Part shown: in pieces, positions 1 through 5,860 of the stretch | How the letters are laid out: every line of letters begins with the position of its first letter | How positions within the stretch are numbered: the first letter of the stretch is position 1 | Assembly (NCBI GenBank): GCA_009929055.1 | Contig: SABI01000121.1 | Span: 1 to 7,284, forward strand | DNA: 7,284 nucleotides | Source: Spirochaetia bacterium | GTDB taxonomy: Bacteria > Spirochaetota > Spirochaetia > Sphaerochaetales > Sphaerochaetaceae | Direction of reading: 5' to 3' | Notes under the pieces: model-generated | Seen by the model: only the letters and a program-made list of their open reading frames with translations | Told to the model about the DNA's origin: nothing | Database searches by the model: none | Translations under genes and position numbers: made by a program

Positions 1-125
1 ATACCCTTCTCCTCACACGTTACTTCAATCTTCATACAGACGGGATAACATCCTATACCCAGTGGGATAGATGAGGAGGAGGAGGGGAGAGATATAAAAG
101 AGTGGGAGAGAGATATATAAAAAAA
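1..125. repeat. ~120-bp direct repeat, copy 1 (partner at 652-770)
   Basis: This stretch matches 652-770 almost base for base, with a few substitutions and small indels (for example near 18-22 and after 100). Both copies start with ATACCCTTCTCCTCACA and share CATACAGACGGGATAA, an imperfect inverted repeat around CCCAgTGGG, a purine-rich run GAGGAGGAGGAGGGG and the motif GGAGAGATATAAA (86-98). The opening sequence recurs again at about 1651. The copy begins at the window edge, so it may extend further left. No coding potential is seen. The role is unknown; it is part of the non-coding repeat region upstream of the site arrays. Confidence 0.85.
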
Positions 126-484
126 ATGTTGTTCTGTATAATTATATCAAATTGTGTTGTAATGTTCCAGATCGTTCTTGTTGGTGCTATGATATCAAAA
201 TATCACGATAGGAGATCAGCCTATCGTATGTATATTATGTGTAAAAGTTGTATTATCAAATAAAACAAAAACAAAAAATCATTTTGGGAGATAATAAACC
301 CCTAACCCCTCTAAGATAATGTGTTGTGGGGCTTCTGTGTGGTTGTATAATTGAAAACTGAGCGTGTCTATTTCAGACACGGCCGGATTTATTCTCGTAT
401 TAATTCACTGTTCTATGTATTGTGTGGGTCTGGTGGGTGGAATGTAGAATATGGGAATGCTTACTATTATCGTTATGACATCCC
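126..484. other. AT-rich non-coding stretch with small hairpins
   Basis: No credible gene is seen here. A TTG-started frame at 351-548 runs into the ~58-bp repeat and looks like chance. The stretch contains perfect short hairpins: GATAT/ATATC at 191-195/200-204, directly followed by an 8-bp stem ACGATAGG/CCTATCGT at 205-212/220-227 with a 7-nt loop, and a 7-bp stem CGTGTCT/AGACACG at 363-369/375-381. There is also a tandem AACCCCTAACCCC at about 298-310. These could belong to a small RNA or protein-binding sites, but nothing ties them to a known family. Confidence 0.4.
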
Positions 485-643
485 TGATCTTTGTCAGGAT
501 CTCAGGGGAGATCATTCTTCCCTGACGATAACCGATATCCTATCTTGACTAGATCAGAGCTCAGAGAAGATCCTCCTCCAGGATGATGACCGATATCCTA
601 TCTTGGCCGGATCGGAGCTTAGAGAAGATCCTCCTCCAGGATG
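485..643. repeat. Tandem ~58-bp repeat, about 2.7 units
   Basis: The phrase ACCGATATCCTATCTTG occurs at 531-547 and 589-605, an exact period of 58 bp. Flanking unit parts (TCAGAGAAGATCCTCCTCCAGGAT) recur at the same spacing. Units carry internal inverted repeats such as TCAGGG/CCCTGA (502-507/520-525) and AGGAT/ATCCT (580-584/595-599), so single strands could fold. Degenerate members of the same family lie at about 800-880, 1085-1240 and 1680-1730. No coding function is apparent. Such a family could be a partition or binding region, or simple repeat expansion; the sequence does not decide. Confidence 0.8.
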
Positions 644-651
644 AATGCAGC

Positions 652-770
652 ATACCCTTCTCCTCACATCACTTCAATCTTCATACAGACGGGATAATAT
701 CCTATACCCAATGGGATAGATGAGGAGGAGGAGGGGAGAGATATAAAAGAGAGAGAGATATAAAAAATAG
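652..770. repeat. ~120-bp direct repeat, copy 2
   Basis: Second copy of the repeat at 1-125, offset about 651 bp, sharing the polypurine run GAGGAGGAGGAGGGG and GGAGAGATATAAA (735-747). It is slightly shorter because of deletions in the GA-rich tail. Together with the ~58-bp units that follow each copy, it suggests that a larger block of roughly 650 bp was duplicated and then drifted. Confidence 0.85.
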
Positions 771-794
771 AGTGCTATATATTTTTTCATGACC

Positions 795-885
795 GGAATT
801 CAGAGAAGATCTTCTTCCAGGATGATAACCGATATCCTATCTTGGCCGGATCGGATCTCAGAGGAGATCTTCCATCCGGATAATT
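795..885. repeat. ~58-bp repeat family, further units
   Basis: The family core CCAGGATGATAACCGATATCC lies at 817-836, preceded by TCAGAGAAGATCTTC and followed by CTTGGCCGGATCGGAT. An inverted pair CCGGAT/ATCCGG at about 848-853/875-880 encloses the GAGGAGATCTTCC part of the unit. This is a more diverged member of the repeats at 485-643. Confidence 0.7.
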
Positions 886-979
886 GCCAAGAAACTATCT
901 TGACTGGTTATCAGTGATTTTTCAGACATAGAAACACCCCGCCCATACAGAGAGACCGTCTTAAAAGCAAGATATAGGT

Positions 980-1058
980 TTGTATATCAACCCTACAAAG
1001 GCAGCTCATCTCAAACGTATGAATACCTTATCCTCTCAGATAAAACCTCTTCCAGGAT
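980..1058. repeat. 79-bp leader repeat of module 1
   Basis: Bases 980-1058 match 1563-1641 with a single mismatch (position 1046), an offset of 583 bp. Each copy sits upstream of one six-site array, so this marks the start of a duplicated module: module 1 about 980-1542, module 2 about 1563-2025. It contains the octamer CAACCCTA (988-995), which also occurs inside the last site pair of both arrays. No open reading frame is conserved in it. Confidence 0.9.
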
Positions 1059-1084
1059 GCATGCTGCATGTTCCTCCCCCTCTA

Positions 1085-1240
1085 TCACTTCAACAGATGA
1101 TCTTCCTTCCAGGATGATAACCGGGATATGATCTTTATCAGGATCTCAGAGGAGATCATTCTTCCCGGACGATAACCGGATATGTTCTTGTCCGGATTTC
1201 AGAGATGATCTTTTCCAGGATGATAACCAGGATATGATCT
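1085..1240. repeat. ~52-58-bp repeat units inside module 1
   Basis: Three degenerate units are recognisable by CCAGGATGATAACCGGG (from 1109), CCCGGACGATAACCGGAT (from about 1164) and CCAGGATGATAACCAGG (from 1215). Module 2 carries only one corresponding unit (from 1694). Module 1 is therefore about 105 bp longer between leader and array, consistent with gain or loss of two units. The sequence immediately after, GATCTTGGCAGC, is shared by both modules. Confidence 0.7.
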
Positions 1241-1280
1241 TGGCAGCAACTCACATAACTTCAACATATGAAAATTCATC

Positions 1281-1542
1281 AGTGCACATCTTTTCCAAAA
1301 CTCCTCTCTATCATATGATGTATGTGTTGTAAGAAGAAAATAAGCTCATATTACGCTTATTTTATATCTCTCCTTGTGTGTGCGTAGTTTTGGAAAAGAT
1401 GTGCACTAAATACTAATAATGATTATATTGGCTATTTTTTAAAAATCTGCTCTAAAATAGGTTTATTTTTAGTGCACTTCGTTATTTGAGAAGTGCACTG
1501 ATTTTGATTGAAAATAAATTAGTGCACAACCCTAAGTGCACT
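1281..1542. repeat. Six-site array 1 (core AGTGCAC), candidate replication origin or protein-binding array
   Basis: Six AGTGCAC sites form three inverted pairs: 1281-1287 with 1401-1407, 1471-1477 with 1493-1499, and 1521-1527 with 1536-1542. The first pair lies at the ends of a perfect 22-bp inverted repeat (1281-1302 and 1386-1407) separated by 83 bp. The second has 10-bp arms (1471-1480 and 1490-1499). Gaps between cores within pairs are 113, 15 and 8 bp, the same as in array 2. Spaced repeated sites next to an AT-rich region resemble iterons of a plasmid or viral origin, which is inference. The core plus one base, AGTGCACT, is itself a palindrome. No replication gene directly adjoins this copy. 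Confidence 0.85.
1337..1363. other. Conserved stem-loop in the loop of array 1
   Basis: A perfect 9-bp stem AAAATAAGC/GCTTATTTT (1337-1345/1355-1363) encloses the 9-nt loop TCATATTAC. It lies in the middle of the 83-bp spacer of the long inverted repeat and is repeated unchanged in array 2 at 1816-1842. The loop ends in TATTAC, as does the nonanucleotide nicked by HUH Rep proteins of CRESS-DNA viruses, but no HUH nuclease is encoded here and the likeness may be accidental. A palindrome ATCATATGAT lies nearby at 1310-1319. Confidence 0.6.
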
Positions 1543-1562
1543 GATTTTAATTAAATATGGGC

Positions 1563-1641
1563 TTGTATATCAACCCTACAAAGGCAGCTCATCTCAAACG
1601 TATGAATACCTTATCCTCTCAGATAAATCCTCTTCCAGGAT
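1563..1641. repeat. 79-bp leader repeat of module 2
   Basis: Second copy of the leader at 980-1058, with one mismatch. It follows array 1 after only about 20 bp, so the two modules are in direct tandem. The CAACCCTA octamer is at 1571-1578. Downstream, to about 1757, come one ~58-bp family unit (CCAGGATGATAACCGGG from 1694) and the shared sequence CTCACATAACTTCAATATATG leading into array 2. Confidence 0.9.
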
Positions 1642-1815
1642 ACATGCTGCATACCCTTCTCCTCACACATCACTTCAACAGATAATCTTCCTTCCAGGAT
1701 GATAACCGGGATATGGTCTTGGCAGCGACTCACATAACTTCAATATATGAAAATTCATAGGGGCACATCTTTTCCAAAACTCCTCTTTATCATATGATGT
1801 ATGTGTTGTAAGAAG

Positions 1816-1842
1816 AAAATAAGCTCATATTACGCTTATTTT
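1816..1842. other. Conserved stem-loop in the loop of array 2
   Basis: The 9-bp stem AAAATAAGC/GCTTATTTT (1816-1824/1834-1842) and loop TCATATTAC (1825-1833) are identical to those at 1337-1363. The entire 83-bp spacer around it (1782-1864) differs from its counterpart (1303-1385) at only one base, whereas the sequence between the second and third sites differs at many positions. This argues that the loop is constrained or was recently homogenised. Confidence 0.6.
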
Positions 1843-1980
1843 ATATCTCTCCTTGTGTGTGCGTAGTTTTGGAAAAGATGTGCCCCTATAACAAATAATT
1901 ATTAAATTGGCTTTTTTTTTAAAATCTGCCCTAAAATTGGTTTTTTTATAGGGGCACATAGGTTTTTGAGATGTGCCCCT

Positions 1981-1996
1981 AAAAATGACTAAAAAT
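1981..1996 (-). terminator. Possible T-rich terminator of the primase operon
   Basis: Read on the minus strand, two T5 tracts (plus-strand AAAAA at 1981-1985 and 1991-1995) lie 17-35 nt after the primase stop codon. Archaeal termination commonly uses such oligo-T tracts. They lie within array 2, between the second and third site pairs, so transcription of the operon would run into part of the array before stopping. This is inferred from T-richness only. Confidence 0.3.
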
Positions 1997-2012
1997 AGAT
2001 AGGGGCACAACC

Positions 2013-3962
2013 CTATGTGCCCCTAAAAATATTTGACATATTTTTTATTCTGCAGCTGAAAAATCTCGTTCCCATAATCTTTTTCTCATTAAATCCGTGT
2101 ACTCTCATAGCGTTAAAAAGTCGGTTTTTCTCAGCTCTAGTTAAGGTTTGTTTAGTGTTACTTACAGTTCCACTCTCACTATATCCGGGTGTCTGAATGA
2201 TTGTCAAACCAACCGGAATATCATTCTTTGCACACCAACCGATATACAACTCCTCAAGCTGATTTCTTGTAAGTCTTTGATCCGGTTTCTCTCCATTTGT
2301 TCTCTCAAGATAAGTTGTAATGAAGGATGTGTATTCAAATCCCGCAAGCAATTCATTTTGAGTGGTTTTACAGTATTCAGGTAGTGGACGTAATCCCTCT
2401 TTGAGATAAGCTCGTAATTCATCAATTATCATTGAAAATATCTCATCTTTCTCCTGGAGAAGATCATCTTTGAAATTCTTATTCTTATCTTCTTCATTGA
2501 ATTTGTGCGGGAAAGGAATTGTAAGCAGCCTCCGGAGAAGCGCCTCATCAGGATCTTTGTCAAACCGCGGGAGTTCGTTGGTAACTCCAATGGGTGTACA
2601 GATAATTGTCTGTTTTTTTGACTTGGAATACATCTCCCTGAACCGTGAGGTAACAGCATCTCCTGTTAAAGCTTTTATTGTATCCTGGCTTATTCTCCCT
2701 CCGTTATGGGTGTTCTCGTCGTCAGATGCTTCTGAGAACAAAAGTACTCTTTTAGGGAGAGCATTATATATCCCGGACGTTGGCCGATCTTCACCGCTAA
2801 CATAGATCTCTTTTATACTCGCTTCTGTAAGCTGCTCACCCAATACTTCACGCAGAACATCAACAGTTGTCGATTTCCCATTACTCCCGGTTCCCCAAAG
2901 GAAGATAAAGACCTGTTCTGGATTTCCAGGATACAATAAATATCCAAGCAGCCGGAGAAAAAATCTCCCTGTATTTATCATCCGGAGTGTTCTCTCCTCC
3001 TCAGATAAGTCAGGTGTGATATTATCCGTAAATATTGCTTTCAAATGTTCGGTAAATATCTTAGATCTTTTATCGGGAGTATATTTCCTATCAACGTAAA
3101 TTGTAGGATATCTCTCTTTTAACTCTTCACACTCCCACATTTCATATATTTTACCTGTTTTACAATCAATTGCGCCATTTTGATAGGTTAAGAGAATTGG
3201 ATCAGTATTCTTTTCTAAATCAATCCTCATTGTAGATCCCTCTATCATCTTTCTCATAGATGTTTGCTTTGAGTAGTTCATACTCATACTTGCATGAGCT
3301 CGGATATTACTAAATACTCCTCTTATTTTTGCATTTTCTTCATCATTATTTGATTTATTTTCCCAATATTTCACTTCTTCATTTATGCTTTTTCCAATGA
3401 ACCTAACTGCCTTCCCTATCTTCTCTTCTGCAAGTTCCCAATGATTCTTTTCCCAAGCGTACCACATTTCCCTATCTCCGGCATAAATCAGGTATCCCTC
3501 ACATTCTTTTTCAAATCGAATTGCGTTTCCCTCATCATTCAGGGAATTCAGTACTTTCTCCTCATCAATAAGAAGTTTCCTTGTCATAAATTCCCGTTCC
3601 CAAGGGGGAATATCTTTCCCGGTTGGATTTAAACATCTGAGTACGTAATCAGAAGGTACATTGCCCTCTTTCAAAGATTGACAATCATAGAGTGCTTCCC
3701 ATAAATCATATCTGGATTTACCATCCGTTGTAAACCGGTGGATTATTTCCCCCCCTCTTTCCAGAGTCCAGTGATAAAGATTAATTGAAAGTCCTGTTTT
3801 AGATAAATCTCCATTAGGTAGGGGTATTTCTTCGACAGTATCACAAATTACTCTGTAATCTCCAGGTAATTCGATAGGATATATTTTATCAGCTTCATTC
3901 CTGTTTGAAATTAATTCTCTTTCGGTTGAGGGTTGGCTGTGATCCGTGAGTACCCCTGTCAT
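2013..3962 (-). CDS. D5/P4-family primase-helicase (SF3 ATPase), replication protein
   Basis: A 649-aa protein of the plasmid/virus primase C-terminal family (D5_N plus SF3 helicase), which unwinds the element's DNA at its origin. Residues about 150-310 resemble the D5_N region (CEGYLIYAGDREMWYAWEKN). The SF3 core follows: Walker A GTGSNGKST (357-365), Walker B RVLLFSEASDD (405-415, acidic E411), motif C TPIGVTNELPRF with N462 as sensor, and arginines R477/R478 in EALLRRLLTIPF. The last ~100 residues look like a DNA-binding tail. No archaeo-eukaryotic primase active site was recognised in the first 150 residues, so priming activity is unproven. ATG overlaps the upstream stop by 4 bp (ATGA, 3959-3962), behind a GAGGGGGG site, which indicates translational coupling. 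The TAG stop lies inside the last site pair of array 2, and the final residues RGT are encoded by the site itself. Confidence 0.93.
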   Translation of the reverse strand: MTGVLTDHSQPSTERELISNRNEADKIYPIELPGDYRVICDTVEEIPLPNGDLSKTGLSINLYHWTLERGGEIIHRFTTDGKSRYDLWEALYDCQSLKEGNVPSDYVLRCLNPTGKDIPPWEREFMTRKLLIDEEKVLNSLNDEGNAIRFEKECEGYLIYAGDREMWYAWEKNHWELAEEKIGKAVRFIGKSINEEVKYWENKSNNDEENAKIRGVFSNIRAHASMSMNYSKQTSMRKMIEGSTMRIDLEKNTDPILLTYQNGAIDCKTGKIYEMWECEELKERYPTIYVDRKYTPDKRSKIFTEHLKAIFTDNITPDLSEEERTLRMINTGRFFLRLLGYLLYPGNPEQVFIFLWGTGSNGKSTTVDVLREVLGEQLTEASIKEIYVSGEDRPTSGIYNALPKRVLLFSEASDDENTHNGGRISQDTIKALTGDAVTSRFREMYSKSKKQTIICTPIGVTNELPRFDKDPDEALLRRLLTIPFPHKFNEEDKNKNFKDDLLQEKDEIFSMIIDELRAYLKEGLRPLPEYCKTTQNELLAGFEYTSFITTYLERTNGEKPDQRLTRNQLEELYIGWCAKNDIPVGLTIIQTPGYSESGTVSNTKQTLTRAEKNRLFNAMRVHGFNEKKIMGTRFFSCRIKNMSNIFRGT

Positions 3963-4417
3963 GTATCCCCCCTCTTTGATCGTGAATTTGTGCTCCGTTT
4001 ACTCTTGTCACTAAGATTTTTTCCCTCTTTATAATAGGAAATCTCAGGCATATCATGAGGTTTAAGACGGTAAGCATAATGGATAATTGCCTTAGGTACG
4101 GGCCCGGACGTATTATTCTCACACCCGCGTAAACGTTTTAGCCACCGGCCACTTATATTCAATATTTCTTGAATGTCCTGGATGCTGCACCGTTTCACCT
4201 CATTCTTTTTAGGAGATATTTTCCTGATTCTTCCTAATACATAACCCCGTGTGCTATTGATCCATTCAATAGTATCTCTTACGTCATTAATTTCCAAATT
4301 ATTATAATATAAGATACAATCTTGTATCTCCTCTTTTAACAATGGGTTTGTTATAGGGTATGGTCTTCTCAGGGGTTTGTACGGTTTTTCCAGAGAATGA
4401 GAATAATCGGGGGTCAT
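3959..4417 (-). CDS. Basic 152-aa protein of the replication operon, HTH-like, unknown function
   Basis: I do not recognise the family. The protein is strongly basic, with a Lys/Arg/Ser-rich tail (KSKRSTNSRSKRG, residues 138-150) likely to be disordered or nucleic-acid binding. Residues about 77-98 (CSIQDIQEILNISGRWLKRL) read like a helix-turn-helix, and residues 100-120 like a further helix. ATG at 4415-4417 overlaps the preceding stop (ATGA), with a strong Shine-Dalgarno match GGAGAGGTGAG just upstream. Its 3' end overlaps the primase start by 4 bp. The position immediately before the primase-helicase makes an origin-binding or helicase-loading role plausible, but this is inference from context. 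No signal peptide or membrane segment is seen. Confidence 0.8.
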   Translation of the reverse strand: MTPDYSHSLEKPYKPLRRPYPITNPLLKEEIQDCILYYNNLEINDVRDTIEWINSTRGYVLGRIRKISPKKNEVKRCSIQDIQEILNISGRWLKRLRGCENNTSGPVPKAIIHYAYRLKPHDMPEISYYKEGKNLSDKSKRSTNSRSKRGDT

Positions 4418-4785
4418 GTTCTCACCTCTCCGGGTGCATTGTGAAAGTATCTGCTCACGTTAGCTCCGCCGCTTCTTTGGATACTTACGAAACCTGACTT
4501 TTTCAAAACAGAGCGAATTATCCCAGGTGATAGTACTTCTTGACGTTTTGCCCAGGTTACAGATCTGCACGGTTGAAATCCGAGATTAACATACACATCG
4601 TTCAATGAAAACAGATGTGACATCTCCTTATCATGATATGCAGCTGCATACGCGGCTTCCCGGATCTTCTCTTCCAAAAAATCCTGACCAACCACTAAAT
4701 TTAAATGGAAGTTATCTAATATAGATCTCTTGCAGAGCGTTACCTCTATGCAATTATCTTTCTCACCGAGGTTGTTTCCTAACAT
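4414..4785 (-). CDS. 123-aa protein with winged-helix-like C-terminus, unknown function
   Basis: No family was recognised with confidence. Residues about 60-115 have the pattern of a winged helix: a helix SLNDVYVNLGF, then a recognition-helix-like SPGIIRSVLKKSGF (86-99) and a basic beta-hairpin wing SIQRSGGANVSRYF (101-114). This pattern resembles the DNA-binding ends seen on D5-type replication proteins, so sequence-specific DNA binding, perhaps to the site array, is a reasonable guess. The N-terminal ~30 residues are beta-rich and unassigned. ATG at 4783-4785 follows a good GGGAGG site and lies 1 bp after the stop of the preceding gene. The stop overlaps the next start (4414-4417), so the gene is coupled on both sides. 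Confidence 0.8.
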   Translation of the reverse strand: MLGNNLGEKDNCIEVTLCKRSILDNFHLNLVVGQDFLEEKIREAAYAAAYHDKEMSHLFSLNDVYVNLGFQPCRSVTWAKRQEVLSPGIIRSVLKKSGFVSIQRSGGANVSRYFHNAPGEVRT

Positions 4786-4786
4786 C

Positions 4787-5020
4787 CTAACAACCTCCCT
4801 CTATTATCAGTTGTCCTCTTTCTCTCAACAACTCAGCGCATAATCCATAGAATGGATCCAGCGTGTTCAATAGTTTTGGATCCGTGATAACGATCACTTC
4901 ACCTCTCATAAAAACAAGAGGTTTTTTATCTTCATTTGTTGATACTCTAGTGGCGTTGTTCAGTTCCTGTTTAGCGATAGTATTGGACACGCCATTTTTT
5001 GATTTCTTTTGAATTAACAT
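4787..5020 (-). CDS. 77-aa hypothetical protein, second gene of the operon
   Basis: A small protein of unrecognised family. The N-terminal ~30 residues are polar and probably flexible. A strand-like segment KPLVFMRGEVIVITDP (33-48) precedes a helix FYGLCAELLRERGQLII (57-73), giving a compact beta-alpha fold. ATG at 5018-5020 overlaps the last codons of the RHH gene by 7 bp and is preceded by GAGGAG about 6 nt upstream, which sits in that gene's KEE codons. It is separated from the next gene by 1 bp. The tight packing and clear ribosome site support a real gene; function is unknown. Confidence 0.75.
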   Translation of the reverse strand: MLIQKKSKNGVSNTIAKQELNNATRVSTNEDKKPLVFMRGEVIVITDPKLLNTLDPFYGLCAELLRERGQLIIEGGC

Positions 5021-5184
5021 GCGTTCTCCTCTTTGATTCTTTCAAGCACACATTTTCTAAGTAATGCTGATCTGGATGTTCGCTCATTTTTTGCGATTTT
5101 GTCAAATACCTCTAAATCTGACACCGAAATAACAAAATTGATTGATGTTACCTCCCCAAGAAACTCTGATTCTCTTGATATCAT
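5014..5184 (-). CDS. 56-aa ribbon-helix-helix (CopG/Arc-type) regulator, first gene of the operon
   Basis: A short gene easily missed for its length. ATG at 5182-5184, TAA at 5014-5016. Residues 14-53 fit the RHH fold: beta strand SINFVISVSD, helix 1 LEVFDKIAKNE, the turn TSRS and helix 2 ALLRKCVLERIKEE. RHH proteins bind DNA as dimers with the strand in the major groove and commonly repress their own operon. It is the promoter-proximal gene, only about 30 nt from a TATA box, and overlaps the next gene by 7 bp. Autorepression of the primase operon is the natural inference, with the operator expected in 5176-5253. An antitoxin is another RHH role, but no toxin partner is recognised. Confidence 0.8.
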   Translation of the reverse strand: MISRESEFLGEVTSINFVISVSDLEVFDKIAKNERTSRSALLRKCVLERIKEENAC

Positions 5185-5253
5185 GATTCTATAAGAATAA
5201 TGGTGCTCATATATTATAAATACCTATGCTCCTCAAAGTATATCAGTACAATT
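5185..5253. promoter_or_regulatory. Divergent promoter with one shared TATA element and candidate operators
   Basis: The 69-bp gap separates two divergent RHH genes. On the minus strand TTTATAAT (plus 5213-5220) lies about 32 nt before the ATG at 5184. On the plus strand the overlapping TTATAAATA (5214-5222) lies about 36 nt before the ATG at 5254. Both transcripts would have very short or no leaders. Candidate operator motifs are ATTCTataAGAAT (5186-5198), a palindrome TGATATCA (5176-5183) at the minus start codon, a direct repeat GATTCT (5168 and 5185), and TGCTC on both sides of the TATA (5204-5208, 5227-5231). Because the TATA elements overlap, the two directions probably compete. Confidence 0.65.
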
Positions 5254-5850
5254 ATGAGTGGGAAATTAAACAAACCTATAATGTTACGGCTATCCGAAGA
5301 GGTTGTTGAATCTGTGGAACTTGCTGCAAAAGCTGAAGGTTTAATTATTCAAGATTGGATTAGGAAAGCAATAGACTATTATTTGATTAATATGACGAAT
5401 ACCTGTCCTAAATGTCGTACATATAATTCTAGAGATTCAAGATATTGTAAAAAATGTGGTGAAAAATTAACAAATATTCCACAACGTATGGTCAAAGAAA
5501 TATATGATGTATTAGTGAATTTTACTGTAAGGTTAAGAGATTATACAAATAATCGTGATATTATCAAATCCAATAAGGAATTTGATCTAGTTCAAATACA
5601 AAAACTGATTATCCATGCTGAAAATTTAATTAAGACTTGGTCTGATGTGGATATGATTTTTCAAATAAGTAAAGAAGGTATATTACAATCTGACATAGAT
5701 TCTGAGGTAAAAAAAGATTTAGAGCATCAAACTAGTATTGTTGATGATATTAATTCCAAGATATCTGATATTACTATGGATCTTATTGAATATAAAAAAA
5801 TAATTGACGAAAATCAAGAATCTCAATCGAAAAATAATTTGGATGAATAA
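5254..5850 (+). CDS. RHH and zinc-ribbon protein with helical tail, probable regulator
   Basis: 198 residues from the preferred ATG at 5254. An upstream ATG at 5200 would add 18 residues but would place the TATA element inside the gene, so it is disfavoured. Residues about 6-46 are a ribbon-helix-helix domain (strand KPIMLRLS, helix EVVESVELAAKAEG, helix IQDWIRKAIDYYL). A zinc ribbon follows with C51, C54, C65 and C68 (CPKC...CKKC). The remaining ~125 residues are predicted helical, with heptad-like stretches at about 150-190 suggesting a coiled coil. It is divergent from the replication operon and its RHH regulator, so it probably binds the same intergenic region. The coding sequence is visibly more AT-rich than the recombinase, hinting at a different origin. 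Confidence 0.85.
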   Translation: MSGKLNKPIMLRLSEEVVESVELAAKAEGLIIQDWIRKAIDYYLINMTNTCPKCRTYNSRDSRYCKKCGEKLTNIPQRMVKEIYDVLVNFTVRLRDYTNNRDIIKSNKEFDLVQIQKLIIHAENLIKTWSDVDMIFQISKEGILQSDIDSEVKKDLEHQTSIVDDINSKISDITMDLIEYKKIIDENQESQSKNNLDE

Positions 5851-5860
5851 TGATAAATCA

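Larger units (their letters stand above)
1757..2025. repeat. Six-site array 2 (core AGGGGCAC), candidate replication origin of the primase operon
   Basis: Six AGGGGCAC sites form three inverted pairs: 1759-1766 with 1880-1887, 1950-1957 with 1973-1980, and 2001-2008 with 2017-2024. The first pair ends a perfect 25-bp inverted repeat (1757-1781 and 1865-1889) around an 83-bp spacer. The third pair is a 26-bp element, 10-bp arms TAGGGGCACA/TGTGCCCCTA around 6 bp (2000-2025). Pair gaps of 113, 15 and 8 bp equal those of array 1. The array directly follows, and at its end overlaps, the D5 primase-helicase gene, so an origin bound by an operon product is the leading inference. A dif-like recombination core is an alternative for the third pair. 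T-rich tracts between sites would ease unwinding. Confidence 0.85.

Noticed and set aside
351..548. TTG-started 65-codon frame on the plus strand
   Set aside because: No ribosome site, contains a hairpin and runs into the ~58-bp repeat units; composition does not look like protein.
485..643. CRISPR array
   Set aside because: The 58-bp period is one continuous repeat with no unique spacers, and no cas genes are present.
1337..1363. Rolling-circle (HUH) origin
   Set aside because: Only the TATTAC end of the loop matches, and no HUH Rep protein is encoded; kept only as a note on the stem-loop.
1281..1407. Insertion sequence or MITE with long terminal inverted repeats
   Set aside because: The inverted repeats lack flanking target duplications, and their terminal cores recur four more times at fixed spacings outside the repeat, which fits a binding array better.
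1825..2010. 61-codon minus-strand frame with repeated MCPY and RGT
   Set aside because: The repeated peptides are just translations of the AGGGGCAC sites; the frame lies entirely within array 2 and is not kept in array 1.
5200..5253. Upstream ATG adding 18 residues to the RHH/zinc-ribbon protein
   Set aside because: The added residues are encoded by the TATA element region and do not belong to the RHH fold; the ATG at 5254 fits the promoter spacing.
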